From NCBI GenBank assembly GCA_002502785.1, contig DAQG01000064.1:1-30724 (forward strand): DNA of 30,724 nucleotides, given 5' to 3'. A model generated the notes under the pieces. The model ran no database searches, was not told where the DNA came from, and saw nothing but the letters and a program-made list of their open reading frames with translations. Positions within the stretch are counted from its first letter, which is position 1. Each line of letters begins with the position of its first letter. Below, piece after piece: positions 1-8,199 of this stretch. The stretch comes from Methanothrix harundinacea (GTDB taxonomy: Archaea > Halobacteriota > Methanosarcinia > Methanotrichales > Methanotrichaceae). A program made the translations under genes and the position numbers.

Positions 1-303
1 CCTTTTCCAGCACGACCTATGAATCATTGTGAAATTGGGAAGGAAGTGGATTTTTTCTGGGAGAGAGAATGGCGCTATCCGTATGCAAAAGGACCACTTG
101 AATTTAATCGTGGTGATATTTTTGTTGGTTTATGTCCCCACGATAAAATTGAACATTTTGAAGATTTAGCTCAAGATAACGGCTTACCTGAGCTTAAATT
201 TGTTGACCCATTGCGAAATATGAAATTTTATGCGAGTGAGTTAATCGATGCGAGAAAAGTTTTGAAACGGCACAAAATTGAAATCAAATCATCAGTAGTA
301 TAA
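1..303 (+). CDS. C-terminal part of an unrecognised AT-rich gene
   Basis: The frame is open from the first base of the window, so this is the 3' end of a gene that begins outside it; the ATG at 19 need not be the start. The visible ~100 residues are rich in charged and aromatic residues and include the run WEREWRYPYAKGPLEF followed by GLCPHDKIEHF. I do not recognise the family with confidence. WxxEWR-type motifs occur in some uncharacterised phage-defence or abortive-infection-like proteins, but that is only a loose resemblance. Base composition is much more AT-rich than everything to the right (codons such as AAA, GAT, TTT and ATT dominate). This suggests a horizontally acquired gene at the edge of an accessory segment. 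The composition changes sharply near position 370. Confidence 0.6.
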   Translation, partial: PFPARPMNHCEIGKEVDFFWEREWRYPYAKGPLEFNRGDIFVGLCPHDKIEHFEDLAQDNGLPELKFVDPLRNMKFYASELIDARKVLKRHKIEIKSSVV

Positions 304-350
304 AAATTTTTATGCTAGCTAAATTATTCACCCCTATATTCCATATTGTC

Positions 351-728
351 CTACCACCTCCACTTATCTTCCCTTCCCCCGTCCAGAAACCCCACCAACG
401 CCAAATATGTCTCGTTCGGATGGCTGATCCAGAAGAGGTGGCCCGCCCCTTCGATCTCGTGGAACTCTGCGCCAGAGATCTTCTCGGCGAGGATCCGGCC
501 GTTCTCCGGCGGGATCAAGATGTCGGAGTCGCCGGCTATGACCAGCGTCGGGGCGCGGATCTCGGATATCCGGTCGCCGATGGCGACGGGATCTGCGACT
601 CGGATCGGAGCATCCCCGGAAAAGAGAGCGTCGATAGATATCCTCTGGCCGATCCAATGAACTAAGGTCGGCCGACCGAAAAAGTGGTGCGGCTTTGATC
701 CTTCAAGAAAAATCAGAGCCGCCATCAC
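351..728 (-). pseudogene. C-terminal half of an alpha/beta hydrolase (N-terminus lost)
   Basis: The 125-residue reading frame matches the lid and C-terminal half of an alpha/beta-hydrolase. It has the segment APTLVIAGDSDILIPP, which carries the acidic residue of the triad, then GAGHLFW with the catalytic histidine, and a normal family C-terminus. The beta-strand core with the oxyanion hole and the nucleophile-elbow serine (GxSxG), normally 80-120 residues upstream, is missing. The frame begins with GTG overlapping the stop codon of the ABC permease (GTGATG arrangement), so it could be translated by coupling. Without a nucleophile it cannot be a working hydrolase. I read it as a remnant left by a deletion that joined the permease to the hydrolase tail. 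Alternatively it is a small non-enzymatic protein. Confidence 0.65.
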
Positions 729-1495
729 TCAACGTCGCTGATCTCGAATAGATAGGCACCAAGGCCTAGGGCCCCAGCGCAGCAGACCGCGAGGATCGCA
801 AGGTCAAAGGCCAGGGGGAAGGCGCTGACGCCGACGAGAGACCCCCGGAGGCCGTCGACGCCGTAGGTGAGGGGGTCGAGGTAGGAGAGGCTCCTCAGCC
901 AGACGGGAAGGTTCGATATCGGGAAGAGCGCCCCCGAGAGGAGGAAGAGCGGGAATACCATGAAGTTCATGATGAGCGAAAAGCCCGACATGTCCTTCAT
1001 CCGAGAGGCGAAGGCGAGGCCCAGGCTGTTGAAGGTCGTGGCGATCAGTACCATGAAGACGAGGGAGAGGAGAAAGCCCGCAAGTCCCGATATCTTCAGG
1101 CCCATGACTATTCCCGGAACGAGGATGATCAGCCCCTGCATCACGGCGGTGGTGACGCCTCCGGCGGTCCTCCCGATGACGATCGATAACCTTGAGACAG
1201 GAGCCACCATGATCTCCCGCAGGAAGCCAAACACCCTGTCCCAGAGCATCGAGAGCCCCCCGAAGGTCGATGAGAAGAGGAGGGTCATGCCGATGATCCC
1301 CGGGGCGAGGAAACTTATGTAGTCGACGTTTTCGGGGATCGCTGGCATCGCCGCCGATCGAAAGCCGAAGCCGAGGAAGGCGAGGAAGAAGAAGGGCGGG
1401 GCGAGAGAGCCGAAAACCCTGCTTTTCAGCCTGAAGAAGCGGATCATCTCCCGCAGCCAGAGGCTGTAGATGGCGTAGACGTTGATCCTTGGCAT
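725..1495 (-). CDS. ABC-2 type multidrug exporter permease (DrrB-like)
   Basis: A 256-residue integral membrane protein of the ABC-2 permease family, the normal length for a DrrB/NodJ-type subunit. A short cytoplasmic N-terminus (IYSLWLREMIRFFRLKSRV) is followed by about six hydrophobic segments. The conserved membrane-exit region reads LLSGALFPISNLPVWLRSLSYLDPLTYGVDGLRG, which is diagnostic for the family. It should pair with the ATPase encoded immediately upstream; the two genes are separated by one base and certainly cotranscribed. Together they would export a hydrophobic compound, lipid or drug. The substrate cannot be read from the sequence. Its stop codon overlaps the truncated hydrolase downstream. 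Confidence 0.9.
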   Translation of the reverse strand: MPRINVYAIYSLWLREMIRFFRLKSRVFGSLAPPFFFLAFLGFGFRSAAMPAIPENVDYISFLAPGIIGMTLLFSSTFGGLSMLWDRVFGFLREIMVAPVSRLSIVIGRTAGGVTTAVMQGLIILVPGIVMGLKISGLAGFLLSLVFMVLIATTFNSLGLAFASRMKDMSGFSLIMNFMVFPLFLLSGALFPISNLPVWLRSLSYLDPLTYGVDGLRGSLVGVSAFPLAFDLAILAVCCAGALGLGAYLFEISDVE

Positions 1496-1496
1496 A

Positions 1497-2504
1497 TCAG
1501 TGCCTCCGGGTCCTCATCCTGCTCTGGACCGCCGCCATCCTTCCCGCGCCGGCGGACTCGGCCTCCCTGATCTTCTTGCCCGTGAACTTGAGGAATACGT
1601 CCTCCAGGGTCGGCTCGTGCATGCTTACAGACCTTATCTTCACCCCGACCCTGCAGGCGCCGAGGACGATCTCAGGGATTCGGGACTCGCCGCGATCGAC
1701 GCTCAGGTTGAGGGTCGAGCCGGACCGATCGACGGCCTCGACCCCCTCGAACTTCGAAAAGGCTCCGACCTGCTCGTCGGTGACACCGTCGTCCACCTCC
1801 AGGGTGACGATGTCGGCACCGATCAGGTCTTTCAAGTTATCTGGAGTGTCTAGGGCAACGATCTCGCCCTGGTCGATGATGGCAACCCGCTCACAGAGGT
1901 GGTCGGCCTCCTCCATGTAGTGGGTGGTTAGGACGACGGTCACGCCCTCCTCCTGGTTCATCTTCAGGATGTACTGCCAGATGTACCTCCTGGTCTGGGC
2001 GTCAAGGCCTAAGGTGGGCTCGTCGAGGAAGAGGACGTGGGGGTGGTGCATCAGCCCCCGGGCGATCTCTAGCCTCCTCTGCATCCCGCCCGAGTAGTCC
2101 TCCATCAGAACGTCGGCCTTCTCGGTCAGGTCTACCAGCTCCAGGACCTCGGCGACCCTCGCCTCGCGGGTCTTTTTGTCCATCCCGTACATCCTGCCGT
2201 GAAAGTCCAGGTTCTCTCGGCCCGACAGCTGGCTATCGACAGACGGGTCCTGGAAGACGACCCCGATGGAGTTTCTGACGGCGTCCCTCTCCCGGGCGAT
2301 GTCGTGGCCCCAGACGATGGCTCCTCCCGCCGTCGGCCTGAGCATCGTCGTCAGCATCTTGATTATGGTGCTCTTTCCTGCGCCGTTCGGACCCAGAAGG
2401 CCGAAGAGCTCCCCCTCCTCGATTCTAAGGTCGACCCCGTCGACGGCGGTAAAGCCGTTGAACCTCATGGAAAGACCGCTGGTGGCGATCGCTACCCCTT
2501 CCAT
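1497..2504 (-). CDS. ABC exporter ATP-binding protein (DrrA-like)
   Basis: A 335-residue ABC ATPase with all motifs in order: Walker A GPNGAGKST (about residue 38), Q-loop VVFQDPSVD, signature YSGGMQRR (about 137), Walker B VLFLDEPTLGLD (157-168) and H-loop TTHYMEEAD (193-201). It then has a ~100-residue C-terminal extension ending in EPTLEDVFLKFTGKKIREAE, typical of the daunorubicin-resistance (DrrA) subfamily. It powers the permease encoded one base downstream. The ATG start at 2504 lies about 30 bp from a strong TATA box, so the message is probably leaderless or nearly so. The substrate is unknown. Confidence 0.93.
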   Translation of the reverse strand: MEGVAIATSGLSMRFNGFTAVDGVDLRIEEGELFGLLGPNGAGKSTIIKMLTTMLRPTAGGAIVWGHDIARERDAVRNSIGVVFQDPSVDSQLSGRENLDFHGRMYGMDKKTREARVAEVLELVDLTEKADVLMEDYSGGMQRRLEIARGLMHHPHVLFLDEPTLGLDAQTRRYIWQYILKMNQEEGVTVVLTTHYMEEADHLCERVAIIDQGEIVALDTPDNLKDLIGADIVTLEVDDGVTDEQVGAFSKFEGVEAVDRSGSTLNLSVDRGESRIPEIVLGACRVGVKIRSVSMHEPTLEDVFLKFTGKKIREAESAGAGRMAAVQSRMRTRRH

Positions 2505-2528
2505 GAAAGAGACGATCTGCCCCAGGGG

Positions 2529-2537
2529 TTATATAAT
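2529..2537 (-). promoter_or_regulatory. TATA box of the drrAB-like operon
   Basis: On the minus strand this reads ATTATATAA, about 25-33 bp upstream of the ATG at 2504, which places transcription start at or within a few bases of the start codon. The 7-base inverted arms ATGAAAG (2503-2509) and CTTTCAT (2541-2547) flank it and could be an operator, though this may be chance. Confidence 0.6.
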
Positions 2538-2550
2538 CTGCTTTCATCGG

Positions 2551-2888
2551 TCGACTCTGAAAGTTGATGGCAGGCCTATGGCCGGTCTAAATTCGGCGAA
2601 CTTGCAGCAGCAAGCTAGCGGGATATTGGTACGAAATAGGTTTGTACAACTGCCTATTTTCATTAGCATGGGTGGCCTTTGGGCCATGAACGTTTCGATA
2701 AAAATCAAGCACGAACTAGAATCCCGGCTGAATCGCCCCGTCGATCTTGCTCCCGAAGTCTCGATTCAAACGAACGACAATTGTATTCGGCTGCCAAAGT
2801 ATCTCCGGATCCCCTATTTTACTTTGGTTGCGGATCTTCAGACGATCCAGCACATCTTCGTCATCCCACATCACAAGGAGGCAATATT
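2551..2888. other. Gene-poor stretch between the ABC operon and the nuclease remnant
   Basis: No convincing gene. A plus-strand frame from an ATG at 2668 runs to 2892 and contains IKIKHELESRLNRPVDL, faintly like the C-terminal part of small MNT-type nucleotidyltransferases. It has no ribosome-binding site and no matching N-terminal motif, so at most it is a remnant. Base composition is lower in GC than the flanking genes, in keeping with a decaying region. Confidence 0.35.
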
Positions 2889-3191
2889 TTGAACAAGCTG
2901 CGCATAGCAACCTTCAACCTGGAAAACCTCGACGACAAGCCCGGCGCGAAGCCGAAGCTCGAAAAGAGGATCTCGGTGATGAAGCCCCAGCTTTTGAGAT
3001 TCAAGGCCGACCTCTTCTGCCTGCAGGAGGTGAACGGCCAGGAAGAGGAGGGCGAGCCCCGCCGCCTGCTGGCCCTGAACCGGCCGATCAAGGATACACC
3101 CTACGCCGACTACCAAATGGTCTCTACCAAGACCAAAGACGGAAAGCAGGTTGATGATGCCCATCTGGAAATACGTCTGGGACCTTATTGA
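2889..3191 (+). pseudogene. N-terminal fragment of an endonuclease/exonuclease/phosphatase-family protein
   Basis: Translation begins at TTG 2889, seven bases after a good AAGGAGG-like ribosome-binding site (2876-2881). The first ~95 residues match the start of EEP-superfamily nucleases: LRIATFNLENLDD (metal-site Asn), then LRFKADLFCLQEVNGQEE (the metal-binding Glu) and the tail STKTKDGKQ. EEP enzymes need about 250-350 residues, including the later catalytic His/Asp motifs. This frame stops after 100 residues, right where UPF0212 begins, so the catalytic C-terminus has been deleted. The preserved ribosome-binding site suggests recent decay. The product cannot be an active nuclease. Confidence 0.7.
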
Positions 3192-3229
3192 AAACATACA
3201 TATCCAACATCCCCCCAACCTGGGATGAT

Positions 3230-3607
3230 ATGACTAACTTCAAGGTCCTTCTGGAGGGCGCCTGGCTTGTCAGAGACGTCAAATCCGTAGACGACGCCAT
3301 CGGGGTCGCGATATCGGAGGCCGGAAAAAGGCTGAACAGCAAAAAGCTCGACTTCGTGGAGGTGGAGATGGGCCAGACGATCTGCCCTGCTTGCGGCAAA
3401 TCCCTGGACGGGGTCTTCATGGTGGCGGGAACCGCCCTCGTGGGCCTACTCTTCGAGATCAAGGTCTACGACGCCGAGAACGAGGAGCACGCCTTCCGGA
3501 TAGCAAAGGCGATGGTCGGGAAAGCCCTGGGTGCGGTTCCCTTGAGGCTGGTGGAGACTGAAGAGATCGAGGGTGGACGGACCGGAAGACCGGTGAGGTC
3601 GAGGTAG
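3230..3607 (+). CDS. UPF0212 (DUF555) family protein
   Basis: A conserved euryarchaeal/methanogen protein of unknown biochemical function. The sequence MTNFKVLLEGAWLVRDVKSVDDAIGVAISEAGKRLN, with KKLDFVEVEMG, CPACGK and ALVGLLFEIKVYDAENEEHAFRIAKAMVGKAL, follows the family from end to end. CxxC suggests a metal-binding or redox site. The frame is open to a TTG at 3188, but family members begin at MxNF/Y, so I place the start at the ATG at 3230 (125 residues) after GGATGAT. It directly follows the nuclease remnant and may be read from its promoter. The last ~12 residues (GGRTGRPVRSR) look like an unconserved extension. Confidence 0.88.
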   Translation: MTNFKVLLEGAWLVRDVKSVDDAIGVAISEAGKRLNSKKLDFVEVEMGQTICPACGKSLDGVFMVAGTALVGLLFEIKVYDAENEEHAFRIAKAMVGKALGAVPLRLVETEEIEGGRTGRPVRSR

Positions 3608-3637
3608 TCGGAAAATCCAGCGTCGAAATCCCACAAA

Positions 3638-5767
3638 TCAGCTTCCCTTCCTCTCCCACTCAGCCACCCTGGCCCTGATGATCCCCCTGCTCTTTTGGGC
3701 GTCGGTAACGATCAGATCATCCTGGATCCATTTCGGAAGGAAGGAGACAACGCCGCCCCTGCCCCCCTCTCTGAACCGCCGGTCGCAAAAGAGGATCACG
3801 CCCCGCTCCGAGGCGTCCCTGATCACCCTTCCCGCCGCCTGCAGGCCCCTGTTTATCGCGGGCAGGGTGTAGGCGATCAGCATCCCGTTCTTCTGGCCGT
3901 ACTTCCTGACGTAATACTGGTTGACCTCCCTCTGGATCTCGTTGTAGAATCCGAGAGGCAGGCCCACGACGGCAACGCCGTTCAAAGCCTCTCCCTTGTA
4001 ATCGATCCCCTCGGCGAGCTTCCCGCCAGATACGCCCAGAAGGACGGCTCCCCGCCTCTTTCCCGCCTTGAAGAAATCGTCCAGAATCGCGGGGACGTCT
4101 TCAGCGTTTCTCGGCTCGGAATAGAGCATTTTGCCGACCCTTCTCGCAGCGGCCTTGCAGGTCGTCTCGTACTGGTTCATCATCGAATAGGAGGTGAAGA
4201 ACACGGCGACGTTTCCAGGCACTTCCTCGATGATCGCCTCGACGTGCTCAGTGATCTCCCTTCGGTTTCCGGCCTCCTCTCTTTTTTCAAGCTGAGTGGT
4301 GGCGGTCTTGGCCACCATGAGGAGCCTGTTCTCCGATGGGAAGGGGTTTGGGAGGCTGATCTTCTTCGCCCTGTCCTTCTCTCCCAAAAAGTACAGCTCG
4401 TAGGCGTCCAGGGGCGAGAGGGTGCCGCTGAGCATCACCGTAGCATTGATGTTGTCCACCACCCTTCTCACCAAAGGCGCGGGGTCGATGTTGTTAACCT
4501 CCAGCCACGCCCTCTTTTTGTCGCCGGTGCCGCTGACGGTGATCTTCCTCTGGTAAGAGAGGTCCCTTTCGGCCAGCTCCGCGTCGTTCAAGAACAGAAG
4601 AACCTGAGCCAAGCTCGGTTCGATCTCTCCTTTCAGATTTTCGCGATCACCCTCCGCCAGCTCCAGCTCTGCCACCATCACTGCCACCTCCGTGGCGGCC
4701 GAGAGTGTCTCCTCCACGTCATCAAACCCCTGGTAGAGGAAATCGCGGAAAAGGTCGGCGTCCAGAAGCTCTTCGCCCTCCTGCATCCGGGAGAGACGGC
4801 TCTGAATGTACTTTCGAAGTCTCGGCAGAAGGGTCCTGATCACCTCAACCCCCCTCAGTCTTGAAGAGGCGTCCAGGGAAGACTCCTCAAGCCTCGACTG
4901 GCCCATCGACTGCTGGTACTTCTCCACTTCTTTCTCGGCGAGGTCGATCATCCTCGGAGAGAGGATTTTCGTGTTGAGGGCCCTGACGGCGTCTCCCAGG
5001 TTGTGTGCCTCGTCGACGAAGAGGGTCAAAGATTCCCGGTCCAGCTCCAGCCAGTCGAAGATTATCTCCTGGAACTCGGGGCTGAAGAGATGAGAGTAGT
5101 TGAGGATGACCAGGTCGCTCCCCTTGGCGGAGAGGCTCATCACCTCGTAGGGGCAGACCTCCCCGCATTCCTTGAGAAACCGGTCTGGAGACCTGATGCC
5201 GGTCCTGAGGTCGTCAACCAGGTCCAGGATCAATCCGGAATGTCTGAAGTGGGGCTTTCCCTGGAGCTCAAAGACCTCTCTGCTCATCTGGTAATAAGGG
5301 CAGAAGGTCCTGTACCCTGGAACGCTCTGAGGCGCGTTCCTTTCCTTGGATGGGTCGTAGAACTTGCCCCCGACCTCACCAAGCCGTGTGATCATCCTCC
5401 TCTTCGTCCACTCTCGGAGCCTTGCGCAGCCGGCATAGACGCTCTCACCGGCGAACTCATCGGCGATGGGACACATCTTTTGTTTGCCCACCATGTAGGT
5501 TATGGTGGGACGGTGCCTGGTTTTGGACCATATCTTCTCGATCTCGTCCAGGTATATGTCTATCTGGCTGACCGTCCTCACTGCCACCACGATCTTGCCG
5601 GGAGCTGCCGCCAGGGCCGCAGAGATGCAGCTGGTCTTGCCGCTGCCGGTGGGGGCGTCGATCATCAGCACCGCGTGATCCCCGTCTCTCACGGATCCGT
5701 AAACATCATCCAGCATGGCGTCCTGGTAAGGTCTTAGCGACTCGTAAGGGAAATAATCCAGATACAC
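3638..5767 (-). CDS. XPD/Rad3-like (DinG-family) DNA helicase
   Basis: A 709-residue superfamily 2 helicase. Visible motifs are Walker A APTGSGKT (residues 38-45), cysteines C99, C114, C156 and C201/C205 in the spacing expected for the XPD 4Fe-4S domain (MCP, FCPYY, CGEVCPYE), and DEAH in LTLFVDEAHNLGDAVR (252-255). The C-terminal motor has VMLSGTLSPLDAY, VSGGKLAEGIDYKGEALNGVAVVGLPLG and motif VI QAAGRVIRDASERG. Archaeal XPD unwinds DNA 5'-3' and is linked to repair. The start is GTG at 5767; the start codon lies inside a 12-bp perfect palindrome. It is monocistronic as far as can be seen, convergent with UPF0212 (30-bp gap). Identification as XPD-like helicase is firm; the exact paralogue is not. 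Confidence 0.93.
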   Translation of the reverse strand: MYLDYFPYESLRPYQDAMLDDVYGSVRDGDHAVLMIDAPTGSGKTSCISAALAAAPGKIVVAVRTVSQIDIYLDEIEKIWSKTRHRPTITYMVGKQKMCPIADEFAGESVYAGCARLREWTKRRMITRLGEVGGKFYDPSKERNAPQSVPGYRTFCPYYQMSREVFELQGKPHFRHSGLILDLVDDLRTGIRSPDRFLKECGEVCPYEVMSLSAKGSDLVILNYSHLFSPEFQEIIFDWLELDRESLTLFVDEAHNLGDAVRALNTKILSPRMIDLAEKEVEKYQQSMGQSRLEESSLDASSRLRGVEVIRTLLPRLRKYIQSRLSRMQEGEELLDADLFRDFLYQGFDDVEETLSAATEVAVMVAELELAEGDRENLKGEIEPSLAQVLLFLNDAELAERDLSYQRKITVSGTGDKKRAWLEVNNIDPAPLVRRVVDNINATVMLSGTLSPLDAYELYFLGEKDRAKKISLPNPFPSENRLLMVAKTATTQLEKREEAGNRREITEHVEAIIEEVPGNVAVFFTSYSMMNQYETTCKAAARRVGKMLYSEPRNAEDVPAILDDFFKAGKRRGAVLLGVSGGKLAEGIDYKGEALNGVAVVGLPLGFYNEIQREVNQYYVRKYGQKNGMLIAYTLPAINRGLQAAGRVIRDASERGVILFCDRRFREGGRGGVVSFLPKWIQDDLIVTDAQKSRGIIRARVAEWERKGS

Positions 5768-5776
5768 GCTAGCGTG
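5765..5776. promoter_or_regulatory. 12-bp perfect palindrome over the helicase start codon
   Basis: CACGCTAGCGTG is a perfect inverted repeat whose minus-strand right half contains the GTG start codon of the XPD-like gene. A protein bound here would block transcription start or translation initiation. It could equally be chance; no second copy was seen. Confidence 0.35.
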
Positions 5777-5873
5777 GTTTCAGCTTAAAGGTGATAAATG
5801 CTATCCATCAGGCCCGGGGTTCTCAGTCGTCGGATCTTCTCGTCTCACCCCGAAAAAACCTCAATTAAAAAGG

Positions 5874-5880
5874 TTTAAAT
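5874..5880 (+). promoter_or_regulatory. TATA box for the secreted protein at 5913
   Basis: TTTAAAT preceded by an A-rich BRE-like stretch. Transcription would start near 5903, leaving the ribosome-binding site AGGGAG (5904-5909) in a very short leader ahead of the ATG at 5913. Confidence 0.5.
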
Positions 5881-5912
5881 GTAATTGGGTTATATGATAT
5901 TCAGGGAGTAAC

Positions 5913-6464
5913 ATGAAAAGTGCGATCGCCCTTTTGCTCGTATTGATCATGTCTGTCGCCGCCCTGGCGACGATCGCCTTAGCCTCGCCTACATTTCAGG
6001 ATGGGTTCGTTACTGGGTATCTCAACGTCAGCGGAGATGGCCAGACCGAGATCGTGAGCACGAATCTGGACCGGTGGAAGGGATTCACCAACACCGAGGT
6101 TCTCTATGGGAAGGGATCCATAGACTATTTCGCTACCGGCCACTCGAACCAATCTGGAAACGTTTCTCAGATCGATCGAAAGATAGAGTTTCCCAAGGGG
6201 CTTCTCGTAAACGTCCAGCATTTTGATTCTTCTCGCGTCTTCAAAGGGACGGGCTTGGACATATCCAACATCAACGTCGTCTCCTCCTATTCGGGCTACG
6301 ACAGTCTGATCGTCACCCCCAACTGCACAACCTTCGACGTCAAAAGCGAGTTCAATGGGATATGGGACCTGGAGGCCTTCAGGAAGGATATCTACCAGAA
6401 CATCGATACCAAGACGATGCTGGACGGAAAGTTCGAGGTTGACAAGGAGCTAATCTTTACGTGA
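5913..6464 (+). CDS. Secreted protein of unknown function
   Basis: A 183-residue protein with a clear Sec signal peptide: a KS-charged start, the hydrophobic core IALLLVLIMSVAALATIALA and a likely cleavage near ALA-SP (residues ~24-26). The mature part has no cysteine pairs or membrane segments apart from one Cys (PNCTTFDV). It is rich in beta-prone and hydroxyl residues, with several N-x-S/T sequons (for example NVSG, NQSGNVS, NCTT) that may be N-glycosylated in an archaeal envelope. I do not recognise a domain. It sits 90 bp upstream of pspA in the same direction but each has its own TATA element, so cotranscription is not shown. An envelope role is plausible from the neighbourhood only. 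Confidence 0.75.
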   Translation: MKSAIALLLVLIMSVAALATIALASPTFQDGFVTGYLNVSGDGQTEIVSTNLDRWKGFTNTEVLYGKGSIDYFATGHSNQSGNVSQIDRKIEFPKGLLVNVQHFDSSRVFKGTGLDISNINVVSSYSGYDSLIVTPNCTTFDVKSEFNGIWDLEAFRKDIYQNIDTKTMLDGKFEVDKELIFT

Positions 6465-6523
6465 TATCCGATTCGCGCCGGTGACGAGATCCATGCGAGC
6501 TTTGGCTTTCACAAGCTTTGAAA

Positions 6524-6530
6524 TTATATG
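6524..6530 (+). promoter_or_regulatory. TATA element of pspA-pspAA
   Basis: TTATATG at 24-30 bp before the pspA ATG. A GAGG ribosome-binding site lies at 6543-6546, so the real start of transcription must be close to 6540 if the leader is used. Confidence 0.4.
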
Positions 6531-6553
6531 ATCTGATGGAATGAGGAATTATC

Positions 6554-7249
6554 ATGGGATTACTCAATCGAATGAGCACAGTGGTCAAAGCCAAGATGAA
6601 CACCGTGATGGACAGGGTGGAAGATCCCAACGAGACGCTCGACTACTCCTATCAGAAGCAGCTTGAGCTTTTACAGAACGTAAAAAGAGGCGTGGCTGAA
6701 GTTACAACCTCCAAGAAGAGGCTGGAGCTTCAGAAGGTAAAGCTGATGCAGAAAATGGACCTGCTCGATTCTCAGGCCAGGGAGGCGATAAAGTCCGACC
6801 GAGAGGACCTGGCGCGCCAGGCACTTGAGCGGAAGAGCGCGCTTACTGTCCAGGCCCAGAGCCTCGATCAGCAGATAGCGGACCTGGAACAGGAGCAGGC
6901 AAAGCTCGAGGCGACCGAAAGAAGGCTCTCGACCAAGGTAGAATCCTTCCGGGTGAAGAAGGAGACGATCAAGGCCCAGTACTCAGCCGCCGAGGCCCAG
7001 GTCAAGGTGACCGAGTCGCTGACCGGCATCAGCGAGGAGATGGCGGACGTCGGCTTTGCGGTCCAGAGGTCCGAAGACAAGATCGAGACGATGAAGGCAA
7101 GGTCTGCAGCCCTCGACGAGCTGGTGGAGAAAGGTACCCTTGAAGACTTTACCGGAAACGACGATATCGAGAGGGAGCTTGCCAAGATCCAGGCCAAAAG
7201 CAGCGTCGAGTCGGATCTTGCAAAGCTGAAGGCGGAGGAAGGAAAATGA
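6554..7249 (+). CDS. pspA: PspA/IM30 family membrane-stress protein
   Basis: A 231-residue, almost entirely alpha-helical coiled-coil protein. The opening MGLLNRMSTVVKAKMNTVMDRVEDPNETLDYSYQKQ, with its amphipathic N-terminal helix followed by the VEDPxxxLDxxYxxQ motif, is the hallmark of PspA/Vipp1. Known homologues are ESCRT-III-like proteins that polymerise on damaged membranes and hold the proton barrier. The length is normal and there is no cysteine or membrane segment, so it acts at the inner face of the membrane. It overlaps the next gene by four bases (ATGA), so PspA and PspAA are translationally coupled. No PspF or PspC homologue is present. Confidence 0.93.
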   Translation: MGLLNRMSTVVKAKMNTVMDRVEDPNETLDYSYQKQLELLQNVKRGVAEVTTSKKRLELQKVKLMQKMDLLDSQAREAIKSDREDLARQALERKSALTVQAQSLDQQIADLEQEQAKLEATERRLSTKVESFRVKKETIKAQYSAAEAQVKVTESLTGISEEMADVGFAVQRSEDKIETMKARSAALDELVEKGTLEDFTGNDDIERELAKIQAKSSVESDLAKLKAEEGK

Positions 7250-7524
7250 TCATCAGAATAATGGGCGAGGGCCAGTTCAAGCTCTCCAGTGCCCTCCTCG
7301 ACGATCTTAACGTCATCGACAACAAGATCGTTGACTACGTCGCCAATGACGACGAAGCCAGCTTCAAGCGTGAGCTATCAAGCCTCATCTCGACGATAAA
7401 GGGGAAAGGCGTGCCTCTGGACCCAACGGAGATCGTCGAATCGGACATAATCGTGCCTCCGGGAGACTTGACGTTCGATGAGGCGAAAAGGGTCTTCAGC
7501 GGGTGCGGCCTGATCGAGGATTAG
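7246..7524 (+). CDS. pspAA: PspA-associated protein PspAA
   Basis: A 92-residue protein starting MIIRIMGEGQFKLSSALLDDLNVIDNKIV, the characteristic opening of the PspAA domain family that accompanies PspA in archaea and actinobacteria and in some bacteria is fused to other domains. Its ATG overlaps the pspA stop. It has no membrane segment and is acidic, in keeping with a soluble partner of PspA. Its biochemical role is not established. The gene ends ~58 bp before the convergent pspAB. Confidence 0.88.
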   Translation: MIIRIMGEGQFKLSSALLDDLNVIDNKIVDYVANDDEASFKRELSSLISTIKGKGVPLDPTEIVESDIIVPPGDLTFDEAKRVFSGCGLIED

Positions 7525-7581
7525 GATCAGGGAATTAGATCAGAGATGGTCAAAATTCCAAACATCATCAAAACATAAGGA

Positions 7582-8154
7582 TTAGAGCGGTATCCCCCAA
7601 AGGGGGTACCACTTCTCCACGTCCTTCTCTACGGGAAGCTCGGGCTCCATCACCGATCGGAGCCTGAACTCAAATGAATTGTCTCTATTCTGCCCCTCAA
7701 GAGGGGCGAAGGGGTAGTAAGCCCCTCCTTTGAAGCTGTAGATCCAGTAGACTGGACCGTCCCGCCCCCGGAACCTGTATATGGCGCAGAGGAGCTGCTC
7801 TCCAAACCCGTGCTCGATCATCGTCTGGCTGACAAGATGGACGTTCGTCACCAGGTCGTCGAAATCGGGGTCCTCCAGCACCACCCAGAGGTAGCGGTAC
7901 TCGTCTTTCTCGAGACGGTATCTGGTTCCTGTCTCCTGGGCGCTGTACTTGAGCAGGTCCTCGATCTCGACCCGAGCTGAATCGTACCTGGAGGACTCGA
8001 TCGGCTTGAAGCAGATCCCGGCTGCGCCCTCGGGAGAGAGACCCAGGTTCGCCTCCAGGGTGATGCTGGCGGTGGATATGGCAAAGAGCCGGTCGAGCTT
8101 GGCTGTCGGAAGCTCGCTTTTTCCCAGTATCGCATCCAGGATCTTCAACCTCAT
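7582..8154 (-). CDS. pspAB: PspA-associated protein PspAB
   Basis: A 190-residue soluble protein. MRLKILDAILGKSELPTAKLDRLFAISTASITLEANLGLSP and the C-terminal WYPLWGIPL match the PspAB family, which in many actinobacteria and archaea is found with PspA, PspAA and HtpX. Here it is encoded convergently to pspA-pspAA and 45 bp downstream of htpX on the same strand, so htpX-pspAB form a small operon. The function is unknown beyond association with membrane-stress loci. The ATG at 8154 is kept because the family starts exactly there and a GGTGAGA-like ribosome-binding site precedes it. Confidence 0.87.
   Translation of the reverse strand: MRLKILDAILGKSELPTAKLDRLFAISTASITLEANLGLSPEGAAGICFKPIESSRYDSARVEIEDLLKYSAQETGTRYRLEKDEYRYLWVVLEDPDFDDLVTNVHLVSQTMIEHGFGEQLLCAIYRFRGRDGPVYWIYSFKGGAYYPFAPLEGQNRDNSFEFRLRSVMEPELPVEKDVEKWYPLWGIPL
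7589..7610. terminator. GC-rich hairpin at the pspAA/pspAB convergent ends
   Basis: GGTATCCCCC, a three-base A loop, and GGGGGTACC form a 9-bp stem with one bulged base. It lies in the last codons of pspAB and downstream of pspAA. It could slow polymerase from either side, or simply be coding sequence (WYPLWG). Confidence 0.35.
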
Positions 8155-8199
8155 TTCAATCTCACCTCATATCGAACTTATCTACAAGTTGACCTCGAT

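Noticed and set aside
3695..4864. Long plus-strand open frame (389 codons) inside the helicase gene
   Set aside because: It is antisense to the well-supported XPD-like gene; no motifs, and codon pattern reflects the GC-rich opposite strand.
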